This document shows, piece by piece, positions 24,445 to 32,135 of a stretch of DNA of 36,930 bases (its first letter is position 1; each line of letters begins with the position of its first letter). The stretch spans positions 1 to 36,930 of the forward strand of contig CAJUQY010000029.1 in the NCBI GenBank assembly GCA_910588815.1. Reading direction: 5' to 3'. This DNA is from an uncultured Lachnospiraceae bacterium. Lineage in GTDB: Bacteria; Bacillota; Clostridia; Lachnospirales; Lachnospiraceae. The notes beneath the pieces are model-generated. The model had not been told where the DNA came from. It saw only the letters and a program-made list of their open reading frames with translations, and made no database searches. Position numbers and translations under genes: made by a program.

Positions 24445-25645
24445 GATTCGGGACATTAAAACAATTTTGACTGCGCCGAACGGCGTGGATCTGGTGGTGG
24501 TAAAGGTGGAGACGACAGAACCGGAGTTGTACGGAATCGGCTGTGCGACGTTTACGCAGAGATACGCGGCGGTTAAAACCGCGGTGGATGAATATCTGCG
24601 GCCGCTTCTTATGGGCAAGCCTGTAAACAATATTGAGGATATCTGGCAGTTATCTGCGGGAAATTCTTATTGGAGAAACGGCCCGGTATTGAATAATGCA
24701 ATTTCCGGCGTAGACGAAGCGCTATGGGACATCAAGGGAAAGATGGCGGGCATGCCGGTTTATGAGCTTATAGGAGGCAAGTGCAGACCGGCGGCCGCCG
24801 TATACCGTCATGCAGATGGCCGGGATGAAAAAGAGGTTCTGGAAAATGTACAGAAATATATGGACGAGGGGTACCGCTATGTCCGTGTGCAGATGGGGAC
24901 CTACGGCGGGCAGATGAACGGCGCAAAACAGAACCTTCATTCCCCGGAGGGGATTCCGGAAGGTGCATACTTTGATCCTGCCCAGTATACGAGAGGCGTG
25001 ATCCGGATGTTTGAAACAATACGGAACGCTCTGGGAAACAGTGTGGAGCTTTGTCATGACATTCACGAACGCCTTGTGCCGGTCGCCGCTCTGAACCTGG
25101 CGAAGGAGCTGGAGCAGTATCATCTGTTTTTTCTGGAGGACGCGCTTCCTCCGGAACATGTGGAGTGGTTCCGTATGTTTCGCCGTCAAACGGCTACGCC
25201 TATTGCCATGGGAGAGCTGTTTGTCAACCCTCAGGAATGGAAACCCTTAGTGGCAGAACAGCTGATTGATTTCATTCGCGTGCACTTAAGCATGATCGGG
25301 GGCCTGACGCCGGCAAAGAAACTGGCTGTGCTATGTGAAAGCTTTGGAATCCGTACTGCATGGCACGGCCCCAATGATATTACGCCCGTGGGAGTGGCGG
25401 CCCAGCTTCATCTGGATCTTACCAGCCCGAATTTTGGAGTACAGGAGTTCTTTGGCTTCAGCGATCTGGAACGGGAAATCTTTAAAGGCTGTCCGGAGGT
25501 GAAGGACGGATATCTGTATCCCAACGACAAACCAGGCTTTGGCATTGAATTTGACGAAGAGCTGGCGAAAAAGTATCCCTGCGAATACAGGGATCATGGC
25601 TGGCTGCGTTCCAGACTTCCGGATGGGACGGCAGTGCGTCCGTAA
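24431..25645 (+). CDS. mannonate dehydratase-type enolase superfamily enzyme (RspA/ManD-like)
   Basis: A 404-residue enolase-superfamily protein. Metal ligands are Asp210, Glu236 and Glu262, with His212 (HDIHERL) and His312 (WHGPNDITPVG), at the same numbering as characterised ManD enzymes. The N-terminal capping domain ends with ALWDIKGKMAGMPVYELIGG, and PNFGVQEFFGF is also typical. The loop that carries the catalytic Arg/Tyr pair is shorter here (Arg152 and Tyr158). Members dehydrate D-mannonate or D-gluconate to 2-keto-3-deoxygluconate, some very slowly. Start ATG 24431 has GAGAGGAC upstream. No keto-deoxy-gluconate kinase or aldolase follows in this window. Confidence 0.82.
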   Translation: MGQIKIRDIKTILTAPNGVDLVVVKVETTEPELYGIGCATFTQRYAAVKTAVDEYLRPLLMGKPVNNIEDIWQLSAGNSYWRNGPVLNNAISGVDEALWDIKGKMAGMPVYELIGGKCRPAAAVYRHADGRDEKEVLENVQKYMDEGYRYVRVQMGTYGGQMNGAKQNLHSPEGIPEGAYFDPAQYTRGVIRMFETIRNALGNSVELCHDIHERLVPVAALNLAKELEQYHLFFLEDALPPEHVEWFRMFRRQTATPIAMGELFVNPQEWKPLVAEQLIDFIRVHLSMIGGLTPAKKLAVLCESFGIRTAWHGPNDITPVGVAAQLHLDLTSPNFGVQEFFGFSDLEREIFKGCPEVKDGYLYPNDKPGFGIEFDEELAKKYPCEYRDHGWLRSRLPDGTAVRP

Positions 25646-25882
25646 ATGGCGCTGTAATTTTCAGGCGTCTCTGTGAAAGCAGACAGAAATCTGCTTTTGC
25701 GGGGCGCCGGCATTTTTTTGAGAGATTCTCTCGAAAGTGCGTTGTTACAGGCGCGCTGCGGCAAGCAGTGTCTGGTGTGGGTGTTCGGAAAGACGAACAG
25801 CCGGTGGGCCAGGCCGCGGGAGCGGAGACGGCTGCCATGACCATGGGCATTTTGTGAACATCATCTGCGGCCAAAAGAAGTA
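25646..25882. other. intergenic sequence with a hairpin, no clear gene
   Basis: An 8-bp inverted repeat (25676-25683 with 25690-25697, loop of six) ends in TTTT and may weakly terminate the enolase operon. A following G+C-rich stretch (25741-25857) reads as a short open piece ending GAETAAMTMGIL without a start or ribosome site, possibly the C-terminal relic of a lost gene. Confidence 0.4.
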
Positions 25883-25911
25883 GTTGATATGTTCGGCAAA
25901 AAAGTGTATGA
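25883..25911 (+). promoter_or_regulatory. predicted sigma-A promoter
   Basis: TTGATA at 25883-25888, a 17-base spacer and TATGAT at 25906-25911, about 95 bases before the TIM-barrel gene at 26006. It suggests that gene is transcribed on its own. Confidence 0.55.
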
Positions 25912-26005
25912 TAATAAAATCAAATGTGTTGGAATTGAATAAAATATTATCTGGTTTGGCCGGAGAAGAGCGGAACGCTTGATTGAGGATAAGGAGGATT
26001 TGCCT

Positions 26006-26686
26006 ATGGGAGAAAAAAAATATGTGCCGGTGATTGAAGGGCATCTCAGGAGCCACATGGTACTTTTGCCGGAGATTATTGAGGAGGCCAGCGGAATCCG
26101 CATTTTCGGAAAGCTGATCAAATCCTTGGTTTTTACGACGGATATCGCGATCATCAGAAACTGCAATGCCAACGCAGTGATGGCCGTATATCCTTTTACC
26201 CCTCAGCCCATCATCACCCACGCGCTGATCACTTCTTCAGACCTTCCGGTTTTCTGTGGGGTAGGCGGAGGGACGACTACAGGAAAACGGGTGACAAGCC
26301 TGGCAGAGGATGCGGAGTTCCAGGGAGCACACGGAGTTGTGGTAAATGCACCGACGCCCAATGAAACCCTGGAATACTTGAGGAAAAAGGTGGAAGTCCC
26401 CATCGTAATTACGGTGGTGTCGGAAAAGACGGATATAGGGAAGCGGTTGGAGAGCGGCGCTTCTATTTTGAATGTGTCAGGAGCGGATAAGACACCTGAG
26501 ATTGTGGAGAAGATCAGAAAAGAATTCCCGGAAGTGCCTATTATCGCCACCGGGGGGAATACAGAAGAGAGCATTAAACGGACCATTGATGCAGGCGCCA
26601 ATGCCATCACCTATACTCCGCCCACCAACGGCGAGATTTTCAAAGAGATGATGAATAAATATAGGCAGGAAAAATATATTATTTAG
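26006..26686 (+). CDS. TIM-barrel protein of unknown function (HisA/ThiG-like fold)
   Basis: A 226-residue protein beginning after AAGGAGGA. The alternating hydrophobic strands and the motifs GVGGGTTTGKR, VVVNAPTPNETL, PIVITVVSEKTDIGKRLESGA and IIATGGNTEESIKRTIDAGANAI fit a beta/alpha barrel with a C-terminal phosphate-binding GG-type loop (ATGGN). Database relatives are usually called 'hydrolase' without experiment. I see no diagnostic catalytic residue. It has its own promoter and stands between a sugar-acid operon and leftward housekeeping genes, so its link to either is uncertain. Confidence 0.6.
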   Translation: MGEKKYVPVIEGHLRSHMVLLPEIIEEASGIRIFGKLIKSLVFTTDIAIIRNCNANAVMAVYPFTPQPIITHALITSSDLPVFCGVGGGTTTGKRVTSLAEDAEFQGAHGVVVNAPTPNETLEYLRKKVEVPIVITVVSEKTDIGKRLESGASILNVSGADKTPEIVEKIRKEFPEVPIIATGGNTEESIKRTIDAGANAITYTPPTNGEIFKEMMNKYRQEKYII

Positions 26687-26715
26687 AAAAATTACATAAT
26701 TTTGGCGGAAACTTG

Positions 26716-27240
26716 TTATTTCGTGAAAAAGCCATATACGGCGGTGAAAGCTCCGCCGAGGAAGATAAAGAAATCTGCAATGTTGAAAATGACATTGCGG
26801 ATTTTTTTTATGCGCAGGCCCGCATGGGGAAGTTTGCTGTCAAAGCAGCATGCAGGCCGCGCCCCTGCCCGATTGGGGAGCCGCAGGTAATCCACCACAT
26901 AGCCGCGGGAAAAGCGGTCATACAGGTTGGAGGCTGCACCGCCGGCGAGGCAGGCGGCTCCGAGTTTTCCGAAAAAATCCCCGGAAGAAGCGCTTTCTTT
27001 TTTAAAGAACATCCGCAGGGACCAGGCGAGAAGCGGAAGGAAGACCAAAAGACAGGAAATGCGCACCAGTTTCGGATGCCGGTCAAGGCGGTTTAACATG
27101 AATCCGTAGTTGTGGTGCTTTTCCAGGACGAAACCACCCGCAAGCCGGATGGGAAAGGCGGCTTCGTCCATGGCCTCGATCCGTCTCTTTATGGAAAACT
27201 CCGCAGCCAGAATGCAAAAAGCAAAAAGCAGATAGATCAT
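26716..27240 (-). CDS. signal peptidase II (LspA)-like membrane protein, atypical
   Basis: A 174-residue protein with four hydrophobic segments. The two LspA catalytic blocks are recognisable: GGAASNLYDRFSRGYVVDYL (catalytic Asp117) and NIADFFIFLG (Asp156). Between them is an extra, basic stretch of about 20 residues, and the usual N-terminal N-x-G-x-x-F block is replaced by HNYGFMLN. LspA removes signal peptides from prolipoproteins, and the window encodes three of these. This copy is probably a divergent paralogue rather than the housekeeping enzyme. It is 79 bases downstream of galU on the same strand and may be cotranscribed; AAGGAG precedes it. Confidence 0.7.
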   Translation of the reverse strand: MIYLLFAFCILAAEFSIKRRIEAMDEAAFPIRLAGGFVLEKHHNYGFMLNRLDRHPKLVRISCLLVFLPLLAWSLRMFFKKESASSGDFFGKLGAACLAGGAASNLYDRFSRGYVVDYLRLPNRAGARPACCFDSKLPHAGLRIKKIRNVIFNIADFFIFLGGAFTAVYGFFTK

Positions 27241-27319
27241 AAAAACTCCTTCTTAGATAAAACGGAATTCCTATAAAACAAAACTTCTTATGGACTCCTC
27301 TTCCTGTAAAGATACCTTA

Positions 27320-28216
27320 TCATAGAGTGGCGGCCAGTTCCTTCACATAGGCAGCCACAGAATCGTGAAGATCTTCCCTGGCGAGGGCAAAATCCAGGGT
27401 GGCCTGGATGAAGCCGAACTTGTCGCCCACGTCGTAACGGTGTCCCTCAAAATCATAGGAATAGACCGTCTGGGCGTACATCAGCCGCTTGATGGCATCC
27501 GTGAGCTGGATTTCTCCTCCGGCTCCGATTCCCTGCGTTTCCAGGTAATCGAAGATTTCAGGCTTTAACACATAGCGGCCCAGGACGGCCAGATTGCTGG
27601 GGGCATCTTTCAAATTAGGCTTCTCCACCATGTCATAGAGCTTTTTCAGCCGGGAATTTTCGGCAAACTGATGGATGGAGGGGGCAACAATGCCGTATTT
27701 GTGAACCTGGCTGTCCGCCACCGGCTGAACGCCGACCACGGACGCTCCCATTTTCTCATAGGCGTCGATCAACTGTCTGAGAGCCGGCCGGCCGCCCTCG
27801 TTAATCACCACGTCGTCGCCCAGAAGAATGGCGAAGGGCTCGTTTCCGATAAAGGATTTGGCACAGAGGATGGCGTGCCCCAGTCCCTTTGGCTCCTTCT
27901 GCCGCACATAATAAATGTTGGCGAGGCGGGTAATATTATCGATCAGATCGGCCTCCGACTGTTTGCCGGCCTCCAAAAGCCTGGCCTCCAATTCGTAGTT
28001 CTTATCAAAATGATTCTCCATGCAATGCTTGTTGGAATTGGTGATGATCAGAATTTCTTCAATACCACTCTGAACCGCTTCTTCCACGATATACTGGACC
28101 GTGGGAATGTCTACAATAGGAAGCATCTCCTTTGGAATAGCTTTGGTGGCAGGGAGAAAACGGGTGCCCAGTCCGGCCGCCGGGATCACGGCTTTTTTAA
28201 CAGGTGTTTTTTTCAT
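27320..28216 (-). CDS. galU: UTP-glucose-1-phosphate uridylyltransferase
   Basis: A 298-residue nucleotidyltransferase making UDP-glucose from UTP and glucose-1-phosphate, for envelope polysaccharides and glycolipids. It has the GalU N-terminal motif AGLGTRFLPATKAIPKEMLP (residues 14-33), the PTVQYIVEEAVQSGIEEI block, and later LLGDDV, EKP and GAGGEIQLTDAI. Its length is normal for the family. AAGGAG lies before ATG 28216. It is a core gene, flanked on both sides by accessory catabolic loci. Confidence 0.95.
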   Translation of the reverse strand: MKKTPVKKAVIPAAGLGTRFLPATKAIPKEMLPIVDIPTVQYIVEEAVQSGIEEILIITNSNKHCMENHFDKNYELEARLLEAGKQSEADLIDNITRLANIYYVRQKEPKGLGHAILCAKSFIGNEPFAILLGDDVVINEGGRPALRQLIDAYEKMGASVVGVQPVADSQVHKYGIVAPSIHQFAENSRLKKLYDMVEKPNLKDAPSNLAVLGRYVLKPEIFDYLETQGIGAGGEIQLTDAIKRLMYAQTVYSYDFEGHRYDVGDKFGFIQATLDFALAREDLHDSVAAYVKELAATL

Positions 28217-28306
28217 GGCAAAGACTCCTTATTGGTGTTGGTAATGTTGCTTTTCTATAAGCCTATCATAACAGCCATAGGGGAAAAAGTAAAGGGAGCT
28301 TTGGCC

Positions 28307-29344
28307 TTATAAGGTTTGTGCGTGGAGGGGTCTGACCGTATTGCCGTCGTGGAAGAATGCGGGAAGGCGGAATACACGCTTGGGGAGGCGGGCTTCTGTC
28401 TCGATCCGCTCCACGATCAGCCTTGCAAGCCGATCTCCTATTTCATCCAGGTTGGTTTCCATATATGTGGGGGAGAGATACAAGTGATCCATCTCGTGCC
28501 GGTTGCCGACCGTGACCACCGATACGTCCTCCGGAATGCGGACATGGCGGTCATTGCAGTATTTGAAGACGCCCTTCATCAATTCGTTATTGGCAACGAC
28601 GAGGGCTGTGGGGCGTAGGGCGGCATCCAGGCGGAACATGGAGTCTGCCGCCTCATATCCGCTGGATACGTCAAAAGCGCTTTCACAGACCAGTGGGCTT
28701 GATTCATCCATGTGGATCCCGATGGCCGACATGGCCGACTGATATCCCCGGAAACGTTCCGTGGAAACATCCAGATTATAGGGGCCGTTGATGATGCCGA
28801 TCCGCCTGTGCCCGTTGGCGATCAGGTGAGAGGTGAGCATATAGACGGCGGCGTGATTATCGCTGTCCACGAAGTCCCCGGCGAAGGCGGGGTCCGCAAT
28901 GTCGTTGCCGGAAAGGACCACGGGAATCCGTTTGCTGAGCCTCAGGATGGCCTGCGTATTGGTACAGGAGTTTAAGATGACACCGTCGATTTTCTGCATG
29001 GAAATAAAACGCAGAATAGAGGCTTCCTTTGCGGGATCTCCATTGGTTGCGAAAAGCATCATCGAATAGTTGTATTCCCAGAGGACATCCTGAATGGCGG
29101 CCATCAGAAATGTAAATACAGTATTTCGGATATCTGTGACCACATAGCCGATGATATGGGAACGTTCCGTTTTCAGGCTGCTTGCGATGCCGTTGGGGGA
29201 ATATTCCAGTTTGTCGATGGCGGCCTGCACGATTTTTGCGGTCTCAGGCCGGACCGGGCCGCTGGAGTTCAGGACGCGGGAAACCGTGGCGACAGAAACA
29301 CCGGCTTCCGCGGCGACGTCTTTAATGGTTAAATTCTTTTTGAT
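28307..29344 (-). CDS. LacI-family repressor, apparent ATC start
   Basis: A 345-residue regulator: helix-turn-helix TIKDVAAEAGVSVATVSRVL, hinge near residue 55, and a type-I periplasmic-binding effector domain (GYVVTDIRN, MQKIDGVILNS, VSVVTVGN). The natural start falls on ATC (29344-29342), five bases after a perfect GGAGGT; ATC-AAA-AAG matches the ATG-AAA-AAG openings of the family by one base. The next in-frame ATG, at 29419, would add 25 residues but lies within the predicted -35 of the gene's own promoter. So either ATC is used at low efficiency, or ATG was mutated. The binding-protein operon is divergent and is its probable target. Confidence 0.85.
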   Translation of the reverse strand: MKKNLTIKDVAAEAGVSVATVSRVLNSSGPVRPETAKIVQAAIDKLEYSPNGIASSLKTERSHIIGYVVTDIRNTVFTFLMAAIQDVLWEYNYSMMLFATNGDPAKEASILRFISMQKIDGVILNSCTNTQAILRLSKRIPVVLSGNDIADPAFAGDFVDSDNHAAVYMLTSHLIANGHRRIGIINGPYNLDVSTERFRGYQSAMSAIGIHMDESSPLVCESAFDVSSGYEAADSMFRLDAALRPTALVVANNELMKGVFKYCNDRHVRIPEDVSVVTVGNRHEMDHLYLSPTYMETNLDEIGDRLARLIVERIETEARLPKRVFRLPAFFHDGNTVRPLHAQTL

Positions 29345-29370
29345 AAGGCACCTCCAAAATCCGAAAAAAA

Positions 29371-29384
29371 ATGTAACGTTACAT
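29371..29384. promoter_or_regulatory. LacI-type operator at the repressor's own promoter
   Basis: ATGTAACGTTACAT, a perfect 14-base palindrome with the central CG typical of LacI-family sites. It starts at the expected transcription start of the leftward regulator gene, fitting autorepression. Confidence 0.7.
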
Positions 29385-29390
29385 TTTTGT

Positions 29391-29419
29391 ATTATATTTG
29401 CTTTTTCTTGATAAAACAA
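29391..29419 (-). promoter_or_regulatory. predicted promoter of the LacI-family gene
   Basis: Read on the minus strand: TTGTTT (29419-29414), a 17-base spacer and TATAAT (29396-29391). Transcription would begin near 29384, downstream of the ATG at 29419, so that ATG cannot be used from this promoter. Confidence 0.6.
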
Positions 29420-29493
29420 GATTGAATTGAATAATAATTAATGTTTGTGCAGATTATATAAAAGAAACAAGAAAACGTTGTTAAAAATATCAA

Positions 29494-29522
29494 TTTACAA
29501 TAATGGAATGCAAAGATATAAT
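29494..29522 (+). promoter_or_regulatory. predicted promoter of the Liv-type ABC/amidohydrolase operon
   Basis: TTTACA at 29494-29499, a 17-base spacer and a perfect TATAAT at 29517-29522. The start of transcription would fall inside the operator at 29524-29539. Confidence 0.65.
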
Positions 29523-29523
29523 A

Positions 29524-29539
29524 ATGTAAACGGTTACAT
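29524..29539. promoter_or_regulatory. operator/cre-like site at the transcription start
   Basis: ATGTAAACGGTTACAT has inverted ATGTAA/TTACAT arms like the 29371 site, with a four-base ACGG centre instead of two bases between the shared arms. Its first 15 bases also fit the CcpA cre consensus WTGNAANCGNWNNCW at every position. It may serve the local LacI repressor, carbon catabolite repression, or both. Confidence 0.65.
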
Positions 29540-29604
29540 AAATAAATCATTATGTTACACCGTGGAACCGCAGGAATCCATTACATTTTTCAGGAGGGAA
29601 AGAA

Positions 29605-30825
29605 ATGAAGAAGTTCAGACGAATTGTATGCATGATTTCCGGCTTGGCGTTGCTTGTATCCGTTGTGGCGGGATGCGGAGGCGAAGGGAAGGCGGAGACG
29701 AAAGCAGAGACAAAAGCAGAGACGAAATCGGCTGCGGAGGACGGAACCCAGGCAGATGCCGGGGGAGAGAGCTCGTCGGATCCGATTAAGATTGCGCTCT
29801 ACGGACCTCTTACGGGAAATAACGCCCAGTACGGACTGACCTATCAGGCGACTGTTAACGCCCTTTGCGAGAAAGTAAACGCAGAAGGCGGAATCAATGG
29901 CCGGGATGTGGCAGTAGAGGTGTTTGACGACAAGAACGATCCGAAGGAAGCATTGAACGTGGCCAACCTGATCGTGTCCGATCCGGAAATTGTTGCGGTG
30001 ATCGGAAGCCAGACTTCCTCGCCGACTCTGGCCGCGGCCCCTGTTTTTGAAGAGGCGGGGCTGCCCATGATTACGCCCCAGGCATCCCATGTGGACATTA
30101 CGCCGACCGGTGAGCACATTTTTGGAATTGCCAGCCTTGCACCTTTTGAAGGCGGTGTGATCGCACAGAGGATGGTGGACGACGGTTATAAAAAAGTTGC
30201 GGCGATCTATGCCAACGACGATTACGGCCTCAACATCATCGAACGGTGGAAGTCGGATGTCACCGATGCCGGTCTCGAGATCGTGGATATGGAAGAATAT
30301 ATTTCCGGACAGACTTCCGACTTTACCCCCCTCCTCTCCAAGATCAAGGAAGCAGGAGCGGAAGCGCTTTATATTGAACCTTCCTATGCAGACGCGGCCA
30401 TGATCTGCACCCAGATGGAGCAGCTTGAGATGGGAAGTGTCCAGAAATATGCCTGTTCCATGTGTTATACGGATTCTTTCCTGGAGGCGGCCGGAGAGGC
30501 GGCAGAGGGCATGAAGGTATGTAATTTCTTATATCCGGAGACAACCGATGAGACCTTCCTTGCACTAAAGAAACTCCTTGAAGAGAAAACGGAGATGGAT
30601 AACATTGACGTTTATGCAACCAACTCCCATGACGCCTTTATGCTTCTCGTAGACGCCATGAAGGAAGTTGGAACCGGCGGAGATGCAATCGCGGGGTGGC
30701 TTGCGGACGTGAAGGACTGGCCGGGAGCCTGCGGCCCCATCACTTTTGACGAGACCAGGCATCCGGACAAGCAGCTTTTCTGGTTCCAGGTGGAGGACGG
30801 CAAGTTCAATTACCTTGGCCAGTAA
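29605..30825 (+). CDS. branched-chain amino acid/amide-type ABC binding lipoprotein
   Basis: A 406-residue lipoprotein with lipobox cysteine Cys24 (VVAGC), a repetitive Lys/Ala/Glu/Thr linker to about residue 55, and a Peripla_BP_6 (LivK) fold: IKIALYGPLTGNNAQYG, NVANLIVSDPEIVAVIGSQ, IYANDDYGLNIIERW and YATNSHDAFMLLVDAM. LivK-type proteins bind amino acids, amides, urea or aromatic acids. The permease and ATPase genes are separated from it by an amidohydrolase gene, an unusual order. A stem-loop follows the stop. Ribosome site AGGAGGG. Confidence 0.92.
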   Translation: MKKFRRIVCMISGLALLVSVVAGCGGEGKAETKAETKAETKSAAEDGTQADAGGESSSDPIKIALYGPLTGNNAQYGLTYQATVNALCEKVNAEGGINGRDVAVEVFDDKNDPKEALNVANLIVSDPEIVAVIGSQTSSPTLAAAPVFEEAGLPMITPQASHVDITPTGEHIFGIASLAPFEGGVIAQRMVDDGYKKVAAIYANDDYGLNIIERWKSDVTDAGLEIVDMEEYISGQTSDFTPLLSKIKEAGAEALYIEPSYADAAMICTQMEQLEMGSVQKYACSMCYTDSFLEAAGEAAEGMKVCNFLYPETTDETFLALKKLLEEKTEMDNIDVYATNSHDAFMLLVDAMKEVGTGGDAIAGWLADVKDWPGACGPITFDETRHPDKQLFWFQVEDGKFNYLGQ

Positions 30826-30866
30826 CTGAACGGCGGCCGGTATTTAGACAAGTACTTATAAAACAA

Positions 30867-30904
30867 CCGGCCCCCGCATCCAAAAGCTGCCGGGAGGGGG
30901 CCGG
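30867..30904 (+). other. G+C-rich intercistronic hairpin after the binding-protein gene
   Basis: CCGGCCCCC (30867-30875) pairs perfectly with GGGGGCCGG (30896-30904) around a 20-base loop. There is no T-run, so it may be a processing or stabilising element rather than a full terminator. Confidence 0.7.
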
Positions 30905-30954
30905 AAAACAGGACAGAATTCGGACAAAATAGCGAAAGAAAGATGGAGGAAAAG

Positions 30955-32121
30955 ATGAAAATTGACTTATCAGGGATTCCGGTGATCGACAATCACTGTC
31001 ATCCGTTCGTACGCGGCAGGGAGCCGGAAGTGTTTGCGGAAAATTTCTGTATCGGCCTTTATCCGGTATCTGCAGAAAATATGAGAAGCACCTTTTATTA
31101 TCAGCAGGTGATTAACGCCTTGAAAGACTTCTTTGGGATGCCGAAGGAGGCGACGGAGGAAGAGGTACTTGCCTTCCGGGACAAATGCGCGGGAGAAGAC
31201 CGGGAAGCTTACGCCCACAGGCTGTTTGAAAGCCAGAACATCAAGGGGTTCCTATGCGATTTTGGCTTCCCGATCTCCCAGATTACCAATCCGGAGAATA
31301 AACTGACAGAGGACGAGATCAAGGAATACCGGGACGCCTGCGAGGGCTATGCAAAGATTTACGACATTGACCGGATCGAGTGGGTGGCAAACCGGATCGT
31401 GGCCGAAGAGCCCTCCTTCGACGAGTTTGAGCGGCGATTGGCGGAAGAGACAAAAGCGCTTGTGAAGGAGAAGAATCTGATCGCCTTAAAATCGGTGGTC
31501 GCCTACTACACGGGACTGGACGTCAGGCCTCTTTCCAGAGATGAATTCCGTAAAGGCTACTATCTCTATCTCTATAATAAGGAAAACTGGGAATATCACA
31601 AAATGTTCCGGGATTTCATTTTCATCAAGGCCTGTGAGATTTGTAAGGAGCTGGACATTCCGCTCCAGGTACATACGGGACTCGGCGACACGCCCCACTG
31701 CCACATCGTGCGGGTGAACCCTGCCAACCTCACGGACGCCCTCAATGATCCCAGGGTGATGGGGACGAAGCTGGTCCTGATCCATGGCGGCTATCCCTAC
31801 TGCGAGGAGCTTGGAATGCTGGTGAATCACTTTGAGCACGTGTACTGCGACTGTTCCTCCTTCATTCCTTTTGCGGGCATTGCGGCCTACGACAAGCTGA
31901 AGGCTTTGCTGGAGCTTTGTCCCACGAGAAAGCTGTTCTTCGGGACGGATGCAGGGCTGATTCTGGAGGGCTTGTGGTTTGGCGCCATGAATTTCAAAAA
32001 AGTATACGCCCGGATCCTGGAGGAGCTCATCGGCGACGGATACATTACCTATGAGTTCGCCATGAAAAGTGCAGAAGATATTCTTTATAACAACGTAAAA
32101 AGAGTATATCAGATACCGTAA
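30955..32121 (+). CDS. amidohydrolase (COG2159/Amidohydro_2 type), first of a pair
   Basis: A 388-residue metal-dependent hydrolase: His14-x-His16 in IDNHCHPF, His240 in QVHTGLGD, His277 in LIHGG and Asp332 in FFGTDAG. The spread of ligands fits a TIM-barrel amidohydrolase of the kind also fused to glutamine synthetase in FluG-like proteins. The conserved KSVVAYYTGL strand is shared with the second copy at 35553. ATG 30955 follows GGAGG directly; a further ATG at 30943 overlaps that site. It lies between the binding protein and the permeases, so it probably hydrolyses the imported amide, lactone or carboxylated compound. Confidence 0.82.
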   Translation: MKIDLSGIPVIDNHCHPFVRGREPEVFAENFCIGLYPVSAENMRSTFYYQQVINALKDFFGMPKEATEEEVLAFRDKCAGEDREAYAHRLFESQNIKGFLCDFGFPISQITNPENKLTEDEIKEYRDACEGYAKIYDIDRIEWVANRIVAEEPSFDEFERRLAEETKALVKEKNLIALKSVVAYYTGLDVRPLSRDEFRKGYYLYLYNKENWEYHKMFRDFIFIKACEICKELDIPLQVHTGLGDTPHCHIVRVNPANLTDALNDPRVMGTKLVLIHGGYPYCEELGMLVNHFEHVYCDCSSFIPFAGIAAYDKLKALLELCPTRKLFFGTDAGLILEGLWFGAMNFKKVYARILEELIGDGYITYEFAMKSAEDILYNNVKRVYQIP

Positions 32122-32135
32122 GGAGGATGCCCCGG

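Noticed and set aside
25482..25874. Leftward ORF of 130 residues across the end of the enolase gene
   Set aside because: Antisense shadow with no ribosome site and no recognisable motif.
26740..26762. G+C-rich hairpin as a terminator between the TIM-barrel gene and the LspA-like gene
   Set aside because: It falls inside the LspA-like coding region and has no T-run.
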